A DNA stretch of 64,000 nucleotides from Liolophura sinensis (lineage: Eukaryota; Mollusca; Polyplacophora; Chitonida; Chitonidae), in contig NC_088305.1 of NCBI RefSeq assembly GCF_032854445.1, positions 25,196,628-25,260,627 on the forward strand. The letters run 5' to 3'. The notes below the pieces were generated by a model, which saw nothing but the letters and a program-made list of their open reading frames with translations, was not told where the DNA came from and ran no database searches. Of this stretch, positions 54,289 through 64,000 are shown piece after piece. The position numbers and the translations under genes were made by a program. How positions within the stretch are numbered: the first letter of the stretch is position 1; every line of letters begins with the position of its first letter.

Positions 54289-55735
54289 TTGAGGAATGTG
54301 TTAAAAATGGTCAAAACGGGAGAAAGTGGATTCTTCGTACTTAAAGTTTGGCTTGAGATTGTCAAAAAGAAGGTTAGTTTAGCTACACACCATATAGGCA
54401 TTGATGCTCTACCTAAGGTTAAACACGTTCTGAAGGATCCCACTGTGCAAGAAACACTCGCTGACCTTCATAGTAAATTTGTCATCACTGTAGCAGACAA
54501 GACTCCTAATAATGTCATCTTTATGTGCAATAATTATTATTGTCAAATTCTTGTCCAAAAGTTATATACATCTACAGCAACATCCACGTATTCTGCTACT
54601 ACATGTACTCTGGAGGAACTATATAATACAAAACCTTTCTTAAAGAAAGGCGCCTAAATATACCTATCCGTCATACAGAAATACCACAGCTTTACTGGTT
54701 TCCTAAAATGCATAAATCCCCATACAAGGCTCCATTTATTGCGGGTTAAGAAGTTGTACCACCAAACTCTTCAACCTTACTTACGAGAGCGTTACAGGAA
54801 GTAAAGTCATTTTGGAATAAGTATTGTTGTGCCATAGGAAAAAATTCAGGTGTCAACTACATGTGGATTCTTAACAACTCCAAACGTCTTACAGAAGAAC
54901 TTGATGCTCATGTGCATATACCGTCCAAAGACGTATCCACATGGTACTTTTCTATACTACAATTACTCACAAAGATCTTATTGGAAGAATATCGTCGTTA
55001 CTTGCCTCGCTATTTACTAAAACAGGTCACCGTTAAATTAACGTCAGAAGCAATAAGGCTGTTTTTAGTTCTACTATTTATAAAGGGTGCCACTCGTAGG
55101 ATGTTTCATTTTCTATTCAATTACTTGAATTTCTCATTAATAACATCTATGTGAAATTCGGGGATACCATTTACCAATAATGCATAGGTATTCGAATGGA
55201 TACCAATTCTGCGCCTCTTTTGGCAGACCTATTCCTGTTTTCATATGAATACGACTATATGCAGAAACTACTTGAAAGTAATAACTTTAAAAGTATTGCT
55301 GAAGCGGTGAAGGAAATCTATCCGCTTTCACTGGACTTAAAGGAGACAAGAGATAGTCTCGATGATACACCTTATTTGGATCTATATCTGTACAAAGATC
55401 AGCAAAGTCTCCTTTCACGCCGCTTTTACGACAAAAGGGATAATTTCAATTTTGATACAGGAATATATCCTTATTTGGATAACAATATACCAAAGGGTCC
55501 TGCACATGGCGTATTACATATCTCGCCTTGTAGCATTTGTCAGATATTGCGTAAATTGTGATGACTTTAATCTGCGTCGCAAATTGTTAGTTCAAAAACT
55601 AGTGTGTCAAGGATACTCCATCAAACGTCTTCATTCTAAGTTTCTCAAATTTTACAATGAGTATAACACTCTCGTTGGCAGGAATGGACAGAGCGTTCAG
55701 AATCTCTGGCGATCTGCATTGTGATCAACCACATA
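54289..55735 (+). pseudogene. Decayed Penelope-like reverse-transcriptase relic
   Basis: Fragments in three frames match a retroelement RT family: WFPKMHKSPYKAPF near 54698, LTRALQEVKSFWNKYCCAIG near 54782, then APLLADLFLFSYEYD near 55209, and YLDLYLYKD...DKRDNFNF near 55372. Breaks: a stop directly after the PFIAG position (54748), frame changes near 54650, 54860 and 55190, a stop near 55180, and absence of the Y-x-D-D catalytic segment between the LESNNFK and SIAEAVKEIYP stretches. No GIY-YIG endonuclease is seen. Assignment to Penelope-like elements is from memory of the family motifs and moderate in confidence. Lies in a gene 2 intron and largely explains its expansion. Confidence 0.62.
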
Positions 55736-56360
55736 GACGGCGCGGTTATCCTTATGTACATATCTATCGCGTACATGGTAGTTACACAGATGGCGCTGCT
55801 TGCCGAGTGTAACCAGTTGTCTTGTGGACAGATTTTATACAGACTAGCATGTCATGTGTAACATCACGGATACCGCCTCTTGTAGTATGAGACCCTTACA
55901 TATTAACGGGATAGAAGTAATCGTCCGTTACTTTTGAATCACAATCTGTTCGGTTAAGTTCTGTAACGCTCGTCTTTTTCGAACTGTATCTAATACCGAT
56001 CAACCTGGGGCGATCGGCTGTAAAGGCTTATTACATCTGCATGATGCCTTTATAAACAGTTGCCATTAAAGCACGACTGAGATACCTTGTGTAATTGTAA
56101 TTTGACATGGAACTCATTCATGTACTGCGAATTTGAACTTTGATATGGAATTGATGCTTGGTATATCAACTGTCTGCCCAGCATCATTGAAAACTGATGA
56201 CCGCTTCTCTCTTGTGTATTACCGGCTTTATTTCCCATTTTTATAATTTCTTACATACCTTTGTCTTTGGGAGCTAGTGTTAAACGTTGTATTGGAAATA
56301 GATCTTGCGATTATCGACTTGGAACGCCCTTTACTGACTTTTCGGCATTTTCTTATCTTA
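55736..56360. other. Intron, nothing recognised
   Basis: Sequence after the RT relic, possibly its 3' untranslated part; no motif seen. Confidence 0.4.
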
Positions 56361-56363
56361 TTG

Positions 56364-56640
56364 GAGGGACCTCCGTGGGTCAGTTGGTTAGCGCGTGAGC
56401 GAAGCGTATTGATCCAGGAGTCTCTCACTAATGCGGTCCCTGTGAGTTCAAGCCCAGCTCTTGCTGCCTTCCTCTCCAGCCGCACGTAGGAAGGTCTGTC
56501 AGCAACCTGCAGATGGTCGTGGTTTCCCCCGGGCTACTGCCGATTTCCTCCCACCATAATGCTGTCCCCTGTCGTACAAGTAAAATATTCGAGAGTACGG
56601 CGTAAAACACCAATCAAATAAATAAATAAGTAAATATTTT
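56364..56640 (+). mobile_element. SINE A, full length
   Basis: GGAGGGACCTCCGTGGGTCA head through GAGTACGGCGTAAAACACCA and AAATAAATAAAT tail. Confidence 0.86.
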
Positions 56641-56751
56641 ACTGAAACTGATTATTTGGCTCTTTCGGTTAAGGCTGAGGACTTCTTGGCACATGGGTGC
56701 ATAGACAGATCAGTTGAACCTCATAGATGCGGTCTGAATTCACGATATTTG

Positions 56752-57000
56752 AATGCATTTTTTTTTTTACTATATTGGCGTTTCACGCCGTATCAAGAAT
56801 ATTTCACCGCGGCCAGTATTATGGTGGGTGGAGCAGAGCACGGGAGAAACCCACGCCATCCTCAGTTTGCTGACAGGCCTTTCCACGTACGGTCGGGGAG
56901 GAACCAAGCAAAAGGTGTACTTGAACTCACAACGACTTCCGTGGTGAAAACCTACTGGGTCATTGCGCCGTAATGGCCACCTCAACTACGGAGGCTCCAC
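56752..57000 (-). mobile_element. SINE A, full length, reverse
   Basis: Poly(T), GGCGTTTCACGCCGTATCAA, GTATTATGGTGGGTGGAGCA, ending CAACTACGGAGGCTCC; complement of the family. Confidence 0.83.
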
Positions 57001-57260
57001 ATGCACTGAGTAGTGTAATGGGATTGAACGTAAGGCGCGGAATTCGTATATGGCGAAATCAAGCTATAGATCTTGATTTACATGTAGATTGTATAGATTA
57101 TGTTATGTCCACAAAGTATATGCACATTGTTATGTATGACTTGATACGAATAATGTAATATTATGTTAACAAAGTTTATTCTTGCTTAGACTGTTTGCGT
57201 TTAACAGAAGAGGTTTTACAGTGTACGGAGTGTCAGCGTTCAACATCTTTGTTTTAACAG

Positions 57261-57396
57261 CAGGCTGGATTAGTGATCCACCGGAAATTCATCGATGTCA
57301 AGAACACGTGATTTCTTCTGACACACCGGAAATGGGAATTCTTCAGTGCAGACTCGATGCTGGTAGATATAAGAAAACCTTGGAACATGAAGACAT
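57261..57396 (+). CDS. Gene 2 ectodomain exon b
   Basis: 136 nt, phase 1-2, acceptor GTTTTAACAG, donor AT|GTGAGA. Encodes GWISDPPEIHRCQE, then GILQCRLDAGRY and LEHED. Length and phases equal gene 1 exon 6271-6406. A second AG three nt downstream is also possible, but the paralogue supports the first. Confidence 0.86.
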
Positions 57397-57734
57397 GTGA
57401 GAAAACTTCAGATATGTTGGAAAGAAAATGACAATGTAGTACAGACTATGTATAAATAATCTAAACAGGTGTAATCGTAGAAAGTACTGGATATCTACTG
57501 TAGCCCATACAACACATCTTCATGTTTTGTTTTTCGTTTTTTATTAAGTTCTGTGACTTTTTCACCTGAGTGAAAAAGTTTTCAACACTGTCAATAGTTT
57601 TAAGGATAAAATAAGTTAAAAAGTAAATAAACGAAAAGAACACTTATGTACGTAAATATATGTTACAAAAATTACAAGAATTGCAAATATCCTATACAAA
57701 CCACGGTGGATTCAGATTTCCACACCAGTAATTT

Positions 57735-58016
57735 GGGGCCTCCGTCACTTTGTCTCCGTTTGAGGTGGTTAGCACGCCTGCGCGGCTCAGTGACCCAGGA
57801 GCCTCACACCAATGTGGTCGCCATGAGATCAAGTCCAGCTCATGTAGGCTTCCTCTCCCGCTGCGCGTGGGATGGTCTTCCAGCAATCTGCGGATGGTCG
57901 TGGGCTTCACCTGGGCTCTGCCAGGTTTCCTTCCACTATAATGCTAGCTGCCGTTGTATAAGTCAAATATTCTTGAGTACGGCGTAAAACACTAATCAAA
58001 TAAATAAATAAATACA
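57735..58016 (+). mobile_element. SINE A, full length
   Basis: GGGGCCTCCGTCACTTTGTC, with a small insertion in the head, GATCAAGTCCAGCTCATG B-box region, and GAGTACGGCGTAAAACACTA plus AAATAAAT. Confidence 0.85.
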
Positions 58017-58167
58017 CCCGTAATTCAGCACTCTGAAAACAACTAACCAAAAGTGAACTTCACTGGCAAGCTGTTTCCATTACAACTGCATTTTAAACTT
58101 AGGCTATATTTTTAAAAATTTCGCTTAGAAGTCAGGCGGAAATTAAACTTTGACTCACTTTTTATAG

Positions 58168-58372
58168 GCTGAATATCACAGTGAAGTCGAAAAATGGCGG
58201 CCATCGTGTAATACGTAAGCCAGACGGAAGTACTTTTAAACAAACTTACACGGGAAGATGGAATGAGAAGCAAATGCAATTCAGGATAGACTTCCGGGAG
58301 CCTTTTCACTGCAGCATCAACGGCACGTGCAGTGAACTTCCTGTCAGCATCCATGGACCGGATATCCGCAAA
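58168..58372 (+). CDS. Gene 2 ectodomain exon c
   Basis: 205 nt, phase 2-0, acceptor CTTTTTATAG, donor AAA|GTGCGT. Encodes LNITVKSKNGGH, RWNEKQMQFRIDFREPFHC and LPVSIHGPDIRK. Matches gene 1 exon 7791-7995 in length and motif order. Confidence 0.9.
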
Positions 58373-58665
58373 GTGCGTGCATAGTGATGGCAAATGTGTC
58401 TAATAAAACAAAATGGAACGTTCTGTTTTAAATCTGGTTCATTCTACTGGGAAATAATGATTTTTTTTAAATTGAATTCTGTGTGTACGATGGAAACACG
58501 CTACCTCATCAGGTAAAATACAACAGATGTTTTATCACCCTAGTTCAATTAACCTTTAAGAAAGCAGCCCCAGGTCTTGATTGGAGAAAAAAAAATCCAG
58601 CTCCATTGTTCTAAAAATCCTTTTCATGAAAGATACGTACAATCAATATTGCCTTGTCCTTGCAG

Positions 58666-58881
58666 ACGGGTTTCACAATGAAGTGGCCTGGCTGGCAGGA
58701 TCCTCTATCGGGAATAGAACGCTACACCTGGCGAGTGTTCCGGCTCAGGGCGGACCGGGACGGAAATCTGACGGAAGTCGACCAGCCGGTGTACTCTCAT
58801 CAGGCAAACGGATCGCTTGCAGGACTGGAGACGGACAACTACACTCCGGACACGGCCGGAATGTACTCCGTCTACTTGCAG
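58666..58881 (+). CDS. Gene 2 ectodomain exon d
   Basis: 216 nt, phase 0-0, acceptor TGTCCTTGCAG, donor CAG|GTATCG. Encodes TGFTMKWPGWQDPLSGIERY, then WRVFRLRADRDGNLTEV and GMYSVYLQ. Nearly the same protein as gene 1 exon 9209-9424 in its first half. Confidence 0.9.
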
Positions 58882-58904
58882 GTATCGTTTTTATGGAAGT
58901 CCAT

Positions 58905-59175
58905 TAAGACCATCATCGTACCATCGTATCTTCGTAGCATAAGCTGACGATGGTACTAAGCGATATTAGAAAACGACAGCAAGATTGCTTAAAAGTACAA
59001 ATCAGTGGCATGGTGACCATCGGTTCGTGGCATCATGCCATCGTTTAGTGGCATAGTGCCTTCGCTTCGTGTCATCGCGCCATCACTTCTTGACATCGTG
59101 CCATCGTGCAAGTGCTTTTGTACTATCGTTTTGTACCATAGGCCCATCCCTTCGTGTGATCGACTGATCGGGAAA
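58905..59175. repeat. Degenerate CATCGTGCC-type repeat
   Basis: Irregular copies of GGCATC(A/G)TGCCATCG and relatives at 15-25 bp spacing; intronic in gene 2. Confidence 0.55.
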
Positions 59176-59613
59176 ATTCTCACGTGAACGAAGGGATGCA
59201 TGATGCTTTTATTCTCTTTTTCTGCTTACGTGTTCTTTATCGACGCAGTGACACACAATAATGGTAAAAGGCTATGATCATCGTTTCGAACCAGAGTCAC
59301 ATCGCTTTGTACATCATCGGGCCACACCAAGATGAAAAGATGGTACGATGGGGATCTTACATCCGCTTTCATTCTTGTTTTAGATTCTTATTTTTTCGCA
59401 CTACTGTCAATATGGTGTCCAAGTTCTCAATGGCATTTAATTTCACTTTTCATCGGCACTTTTTATTGTTAAAGGTAGTCCCGCCTTACATGGCTTGTCA
59501 TTTAAATCACTAATGTAGTGACGGACCCACTTGAGCATTTCGTAATCTTTAACAATTTTCGAAATTTATCTATATTTTGATATTTTCTTAATTTCCATAA
59601 TATTTTCATCTAG

Positions 59614-60263
59614 GTGTCTGACAAGGCCAACAATTCTAGATACGCGCGTACTCTGGTTCTGTACGATCCTAGCAGTCAGGTTGAGATCAACACCTCTCCA
59701 GACGCTGAGCTTTTCGTATCCAGCGCATCTTCGGAAGTCGATTTTCACTGGCAGACCAACTTGCAAAGTCCAATCACCGTTTCCTGGAAGAAACACTTCA
59801 GGAATAAATTTCACGAAGTCAACAGCCTTCTTAACCGCGTGCTTCCATACCCTGGTAATGTCTATATAAAAGAGATTGGCGATAGAAAGTACGTGATTTC
59901 CAAAGAGGTCGATGACAACTACGACGACCATGAAGGGAACAGAACCGTGGATGCCATCCGTAACGTCCACGGTATTGTCAAGTTTGAGGTTGCGCGCAGA
60001 ACGGACAAAGTTCTTGGAACTTCGTGTAAGCAGGCACCAAATTCATGGAACCCGGTTTCGGACCCGTGGAATGAGGAACACGTTTTTAACCTAACCCGGC
60101 AGGACGGATTAACGGTCTGCATATGGATCAGGGCCTCAGACGTGTTCGGTAATTACCAGATAGATTTGACCCAGGTCCATTTTGATGCAACGGCGCCGGA
60201 ATTTGCTGCACCACCGGAAATCGAGAGAAACAAGGCCCCTACAGGAGAGCCCTACCACAGCAG
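59614..60263 (+). CDS. Gene 2 ectodomain exon, largest
   Basis: 650 nt, phase 0-2, acceptor TTTTCATCTAG, donor AG|GTAGAC. Starts VSDKANNSRYARTLVLYDPS, has WQTNLQSPITVSWKKHF, VDAIRNVHGIVKFEVA and VCIWIRASDVFGN, and ends TGEPYHSR. Aligns with gene 1 exon 10301-10947 over its whole length, one codon longer. Confidence 0.92.
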
Positions 60264-60764
60264 GTAGACAGCACTGAGGAAAAATAATTTGGTTCGACTG
60301 ACTAAAAGATCTTAGTTTTCCCACACAGCTAAGAGCTAATAGAGAAAACTGAGTCATATGAGTAGATTGTGCCATTGAAGATTCCCGTTTTTCTTGACTC
60401 ACTAAAGGCTGATGGGTCCTGTAATTTATCTTGTGGGTCATCAAACCAATCAGATGGGTCTCCAAGTACTTAGTTCATCTGGTTTTATGACTCAGTTTTC
60501 TGAGCTGAATGAGCTCAGTCGGATACAATTCGAATGTACCTGTTAATTCACATTCCTATTTACTTCATACATATTCATGAGAGAGTGAGCTGTCCAACAT
60601 GGCGTGTCAGTAAACCTCTCTATACCAGGTGCTATGTATGGTGCTTAGGTCATTGCCCGTCCCTAAGACTACAGCCAGCATTACAATAGTCAGTTGACTC
60701 AGTTATCTCACACATAATCATAATTTTCCATAATTATAAAATGCGGCTTATCGTTATCAAGGTA

Positions 60765-60818
60765 CCAGTGCTCACGAATATTTCACTTTTATAACGTTGG
60801 TAGGTTTCGGTAAAATAT
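60765..60818 (-). mobile_element. SINE A 3' scrap, reverse
   Basis: GTGCTCACGAATATTTCACT TTTATAACG resembles the family 3' end in reverse. Confidence 0.4.
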
Positions 60819-60989
60819 AGTATATTTAAAACCAAGCCTCCTTACCTGAAGAGGAAGTCAAACAAGCTAAAACTGTAATCGAGCCTGTGTCTTCACTGAC
60901 CATGCCACGAATGGTTAGAGCAAGGCAAATTAAAAGAAGGAAGCGCATTTATTATACCTCACACATTGCCAATACCTTGACCATTTCAG

Positions 60990-61107
60990 AATCAAATGTC
61001 AGTCACGTGACCCAGACAGCGGCGTCATGGAGATAAGATGGCGAATGCGTGACAACATGACGGGGGAGGAATTCGGCCGCGGAGCTGTCGACGCCTTGTT
61101 AAAGGAG
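60990..61107 (+). CDS. Gene 2 ectodomain exon f
   Basis: 118 nt, phase 2-0, acceptor ACCATTTCAG, donor GAG|GTAAAT. Encodes IKCQSRDPDSGVMEIRWRM and ends FGRGAVDALLKE. Same length and phases as gene 1 exon 12063-12180; one Cys is gained relative to gene 1. Confidence 0.86.
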
Positions 61108-61725
61108 GTAAATCAGTTGTTAGGGCATAGCCAAACGCTACAGACCATCACGATTAAGTTAAAATCAGAAAGCTTTGCAACGCACCACTTTTCATTGAAA
61201 ACAAAGCGATAGCTACCACTGTGTTGAGTGTTTGTTTGGCGCAGAGACTAATAAATCTTGTTAACAGTGCCAAAGAACATATATTCATACGCGTCGGGCC
61301 CATACCGCTAAAGCAGGAAATAGTAAGCTTGAGCGATCAAATTTTCAGAAGACTGAAAATTTGAACATTACGTTTGGCTGAAAATGGAACATCAACACTT
61401 CCTCGGCCGCCTAGATACTTTATAACTTGCATTTCTGTGGAAATTTAAAAATGTATGTTTGTTATTTTACTCGTCGTAGTAACGCCCAGTTTTCGATAAA
61501 TCACAAAATGTCACTGTAATTGTACACAAGCAAATTTCTACTGCTAATTTTTTCTTCAATTATGACTACTATTGAAGCCAGACCAAAAGGAACATGACTT
61601 CAAGTACTCTTTATTCTTAAACATTATTTTAAACTCCATTTTTAACTGATAGAAACCCGCTGTTTTATTTATTTGTTTATTCATTTATTAATGCTTTCTT
61701 TATTTTATTTTACTTTTCACATTAG

Positions 61726-61926
61726 GGAGAAGAGTGCTCCCCATTCTCAAAGGACTGTGAGTGTTCGCCTTCCCACACAACAAATTGCTACAGGCGGGAG
61801 AATGTTGTCTATATCCCACACTGCGCCATTAACGTCACTAAGGATAGAGTTGCCTCCCTTATCGTGCAGGTTGAAGTCGATTCCGTGAATGGCGCTGGTT
61901 TGTCTTCTGCTGTTACAACATTCCAG
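61726..61926 (+). CDS. Gene 2 Cys-rich ectodomain exon
   Basis: 201 nt, phase 0-0, acceptor TTTTCACATTAG, donor CAG|GTGCTT. Encodes GEECSPFSKDCECSPSHTTN, then VYIPHCAINVTKDRVASLIV and AVTTFQ. Cys pattern as in gene 1 exon 13201-13395, plus two codons. Confidence 0.89.
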
Positions 61927-62189
61927 GTGCTTAACCAAAACTAGACATATATACAAATGACAAAAAACTCTCCCTCGCGTAAGATTAAAAAGTCAAATGG
62001 AAAATAACATTCCAAATGTTGTTTATGGGGAAAGTAAATCATGGTATAGACGGCTTTTTCGCAGAGAGTTTAGTGGAAACTGACAATTGAGTGTTCATAT
62101 GACTAGAATTCAAGAGAGTACCTGTGCAAATCTTATATGCACTTATGATGTTTTCCTAAAGATTCAGGATTGTATTTATAAATGATAGT

Positions 62190-62340
62190 TGACTGCTTCG
62201 ATGGCCTAATGGTTAGAGCGTCCGCCTTGAAGTGGGAAGAAACACGGGGCCAAACGCCTCGGGTTATTACCAAAGACTGAAAATTGTATTTGTTAATGCC
62301 TCTCTTGACGCTCAGCACTGACATACGGCGTAAAACCACA
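62190..62340 (+). mobile_element. tRNA-headed SINE, third type
   Basis: GATGGCCTAATGGTTAGAGC GTCCGCCTT looks like a tRNA D-arm/A box, and the end CTGACATACGGCGTAAAACC resembles the family A tail. It lacks the family A core. Confidence 0.5.
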
Positions 62341-62394
62341 TGCATATATATATATATATACATATACCGGTGATATTCGGGAGGGTAGATGTAT

Positions 62395-62870
62395 AAATGG
62401 CACTTGTGATATTTTTCAAAAAAAAACGGGAGAGTAGCTCTACTTTTGATTTTTTTCTTAACAATTAAAGAGAGAAGCTCTACAAATAGTACTTGTGATT
62501 TTTTATAAGAATTCAGGAGAGTTGCTATACAAATGGTACTTGTGATTTTTTATAAGAATTCAGCAGAGTTGCTATACAAATGGTACTTGTGATTTTTTAT
62601 AAGAATTCAGGAGAGTTGCTATTCAAATGATACTTGTGACTTTTTATAAGAATTCAGGAGAGTTGCTATACAAATGGTACTTGTGATTTTTCCTAAGAAT
62701 TCAGCAGAGACGCTGTACAAACGGTGCTTTTGATTTTTCCTGAAAATTCAGGAGAGTGGCTGTACCAATGGTACTTGTTATATTTCCTAAAAAATCAGGA
62801 GAATAGCTCTACAAATGGTACTGTGATTTTTTTATAAGAATTCAGGAGAGTGGCTCTACAAATTGAATTG
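62395..62870. repeat. 47-bp minisatellite, about ten copies
   Basis: Unit TTCAGGAGAGTTGCTATACA AATGGTACTTGTGATTTTTT ATAAGAA. Confidence 0.92.
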
Positions 62871-63004
62871 AATCTGAGTACAGATATATAGATCTAGCTT
62901 ATCATATTTAAAGTCAAAGAAAAGAATTTTGGCGTCTGAGGAAAGACCATTGACATTTTTATCCAAACACTAAATTTTGTTAAGTTGTTACTGTTGTTGT
63001 TTTA

Positions 63005-63006
<2 letters not shown>

Positions 63007-63040
<34 letters not shown>

Positions 63041-63042
63041 TT
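63007..63042. repeat. (TTA)n microsatellite
   Basis: Uninterrupted run of about 12 ATT/TTA units. Confidence 0.9.
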
Positions 63043-63534
63043 CTCCTTTAATAGATGAAATTTTGGCGCCATTTATCAGTCTGATGTCTACTCAAATACA
63101 ACAATAGAATTCATAATATTGTATTTAATGAATGAAAAAAAAAATCTAAAGTAGCAAGGAAAGATATTTTGCTTAAAATTTGGATTGTCTCTCCACTGAC
63201 GGTTAATTCATTTATGTACTTGGCCTTGAGGATTAGAGGTCTACTGGAATACTTTTAGCCACGTGGTCAAGAAGTGCATACGTGGTGACTCTGGTCATAT
63301 TTTGTTTTCTTCCTCAATTGTCTTGTCGGATAAGTAGCATTCAAACGGTGCTGTTTGTCCTTTCGACTGGTCGAATGGGAGTGGTCGAATGAAAGTATGA
63401 CAAACTTTATTTCGTACGGTTTCCCAGATCTTTTCATCGACTAAACTCGTTGGACAGATTAAGCATTTAATTTTTGGTAAATTCGGCAAACGCTGTGGAC
63501 GCAATTTTAATGAGGAAAATATTTTTTCTTACAG

Positions 63535-63571
63535 CTTGGCAACATCTCTCAGCTAGACGGAATAAACGAAT
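63535..63571 (+). CDS. Gene 2 37-nt micro-exon, last exon in window
   Basis: 37 nt, phase 0-1, acceptor TTTTCTTACAG, donor T|GTGAGT. Encodes LGNISQLDGINE, the counterpart of gene 1 exon 13738-13774. The following FN3 exon is not reached before the window ends. Confidence 0.83.
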
Positions 63572-63694
63572 GTGAGTAACTTTCAAATATCATAAAAAGT
63601 TTCCTTAAAATCTTTTACTTTCTGGAAAGGCTCCGGTAGAGCGCATTGAATCACCTTGGTGTATTGGCTAGTTCTTGCCTAAGTATTGCCTAAG

Positions 63695-63790
63695 AATACT
63701 TCACTTCTTCGAGGGCAGCAAGCATTATATGGTGGTTGGAAACCAGGCAGAGCCTAGAGGAAACCCACGACCATCCAGAGTTATCTCCGT
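63695..63790 (-). mobile_element. SINE A fragment, reverse
   Basis: AATACTTCACTTCTTCGAGG, CATTATATGGTGGTTGGAAA and CCCACGACCATCCAGAG match family A in reverse. Confidence 0.6.
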
Positions 63791-64000
63791 TCGACGATTT
63801 AACGTGGAAAACGAAGGCTTATCAATGCATCCCCTTCAGAAGTTTGCAACATTTTCAAACATTCTCTGAATTATTTATCAGAATATTCAGGAAAATTTTG
63901 AATTGTGAAAATTTTTGAGAATTGTTTTCATGACAATTCGGATAATTAAGCCTACGGTTCAGAATATAAAAATATATGATGGCAAATAATTAATAACATA

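Larger units (their letters stand above)
38283..64000 (+). other. Gene 2: tandem paralogue of gene 1, 3' part outside window
   Basis: Eleven exons from 50123 to 63571 match gene 1 exons 1-11 in order, phase and length (98/95, 96/96, 105/96, 288/288, 136/136, 205/205, 216/216, 650/647, 118/118, 201/195, 37/37 nt), preceded by a signal-peptide exon. FN3, membrane and kinase exons should lie beyond 64 kb, so whether its kinase is active cannot be judged here. The intron after the 288-nt exon is 3.4 kb, against about 0.45 kb in gene 1, mainly because of a retroelement relic and three SINEs. Confidence 0.88.

Overview
This is eukaryotic, intron-rich, AT-rich animal DNA. The coding content is one and a half copies of a large receptor gene on the + strand. 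The repeats (a tRNA-headed SINE family ending in an AAATAAAT tail with a TACGGCGTAAAACACC motif, and a second SINE ending in ACGACGTTAAACCCC plus (CACT)n) and the receptor architecture point to a lophotrochozoan invertebrate such as a mollusc or brachiopod. I cannot name the species from sequence alone.

Gene 1 (2725-26823, 5' end outside the window) was reconstructed by hand as 21 exons. Every splice phase joins correctly, giving one open frame of about 1,190 codons ending in TGA. The order is: C-terminal half of an EMI domain, two 6-Cys EGF-like modules, a long conserved ectodomain over eight exons, a fibronectin III domain, a transmembrane helix with a basic juxtamembrane segment, and a tyrosine-kinase-like domain. 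The kinase fold is recognisable, but the catalytic HRD is HRK, DFG is GFG, APE is AVE, two glycines of the nucleotide loop are alanine, and the activation loop has no tyrosine. It therefore reads as a receptor pseudokinase.

Gene 2 (about 38.3 kb to beyond 64 kb) is a tandem paralogue in the same orientation. Eleven exons match gene 1 exons 1-11 in order, phase and (nearly) length; the FN3, membrane and kinase exons lie past the window edge. Upstream are two homologous copies of a signal-peptide first exon (38283-38362 and 40765-40844) inside a duplicated promoter-like block; the second copy later received a SINE. The first EGF exon of gene 2 has an intact reading frame, but its splice acceptor reads AA instead of AG. 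It sits directly after a minisatellite whose units resemble splice acceptors.

The rest is introns and about 11 kb between the genes. These are crowded with tandem repeats (periods about 17, 27, 27, 31, 33, 38, 47, 50, 53-60, 73 and 75 bp), nested SINEs, foldback/MITE-like elements, and a decayed Penelope-like reverse-transcriptase relic in a gene 2 intron. Several arrays have periods divisible by three and so create long spurious reading frames, including one of 1,016 codons.
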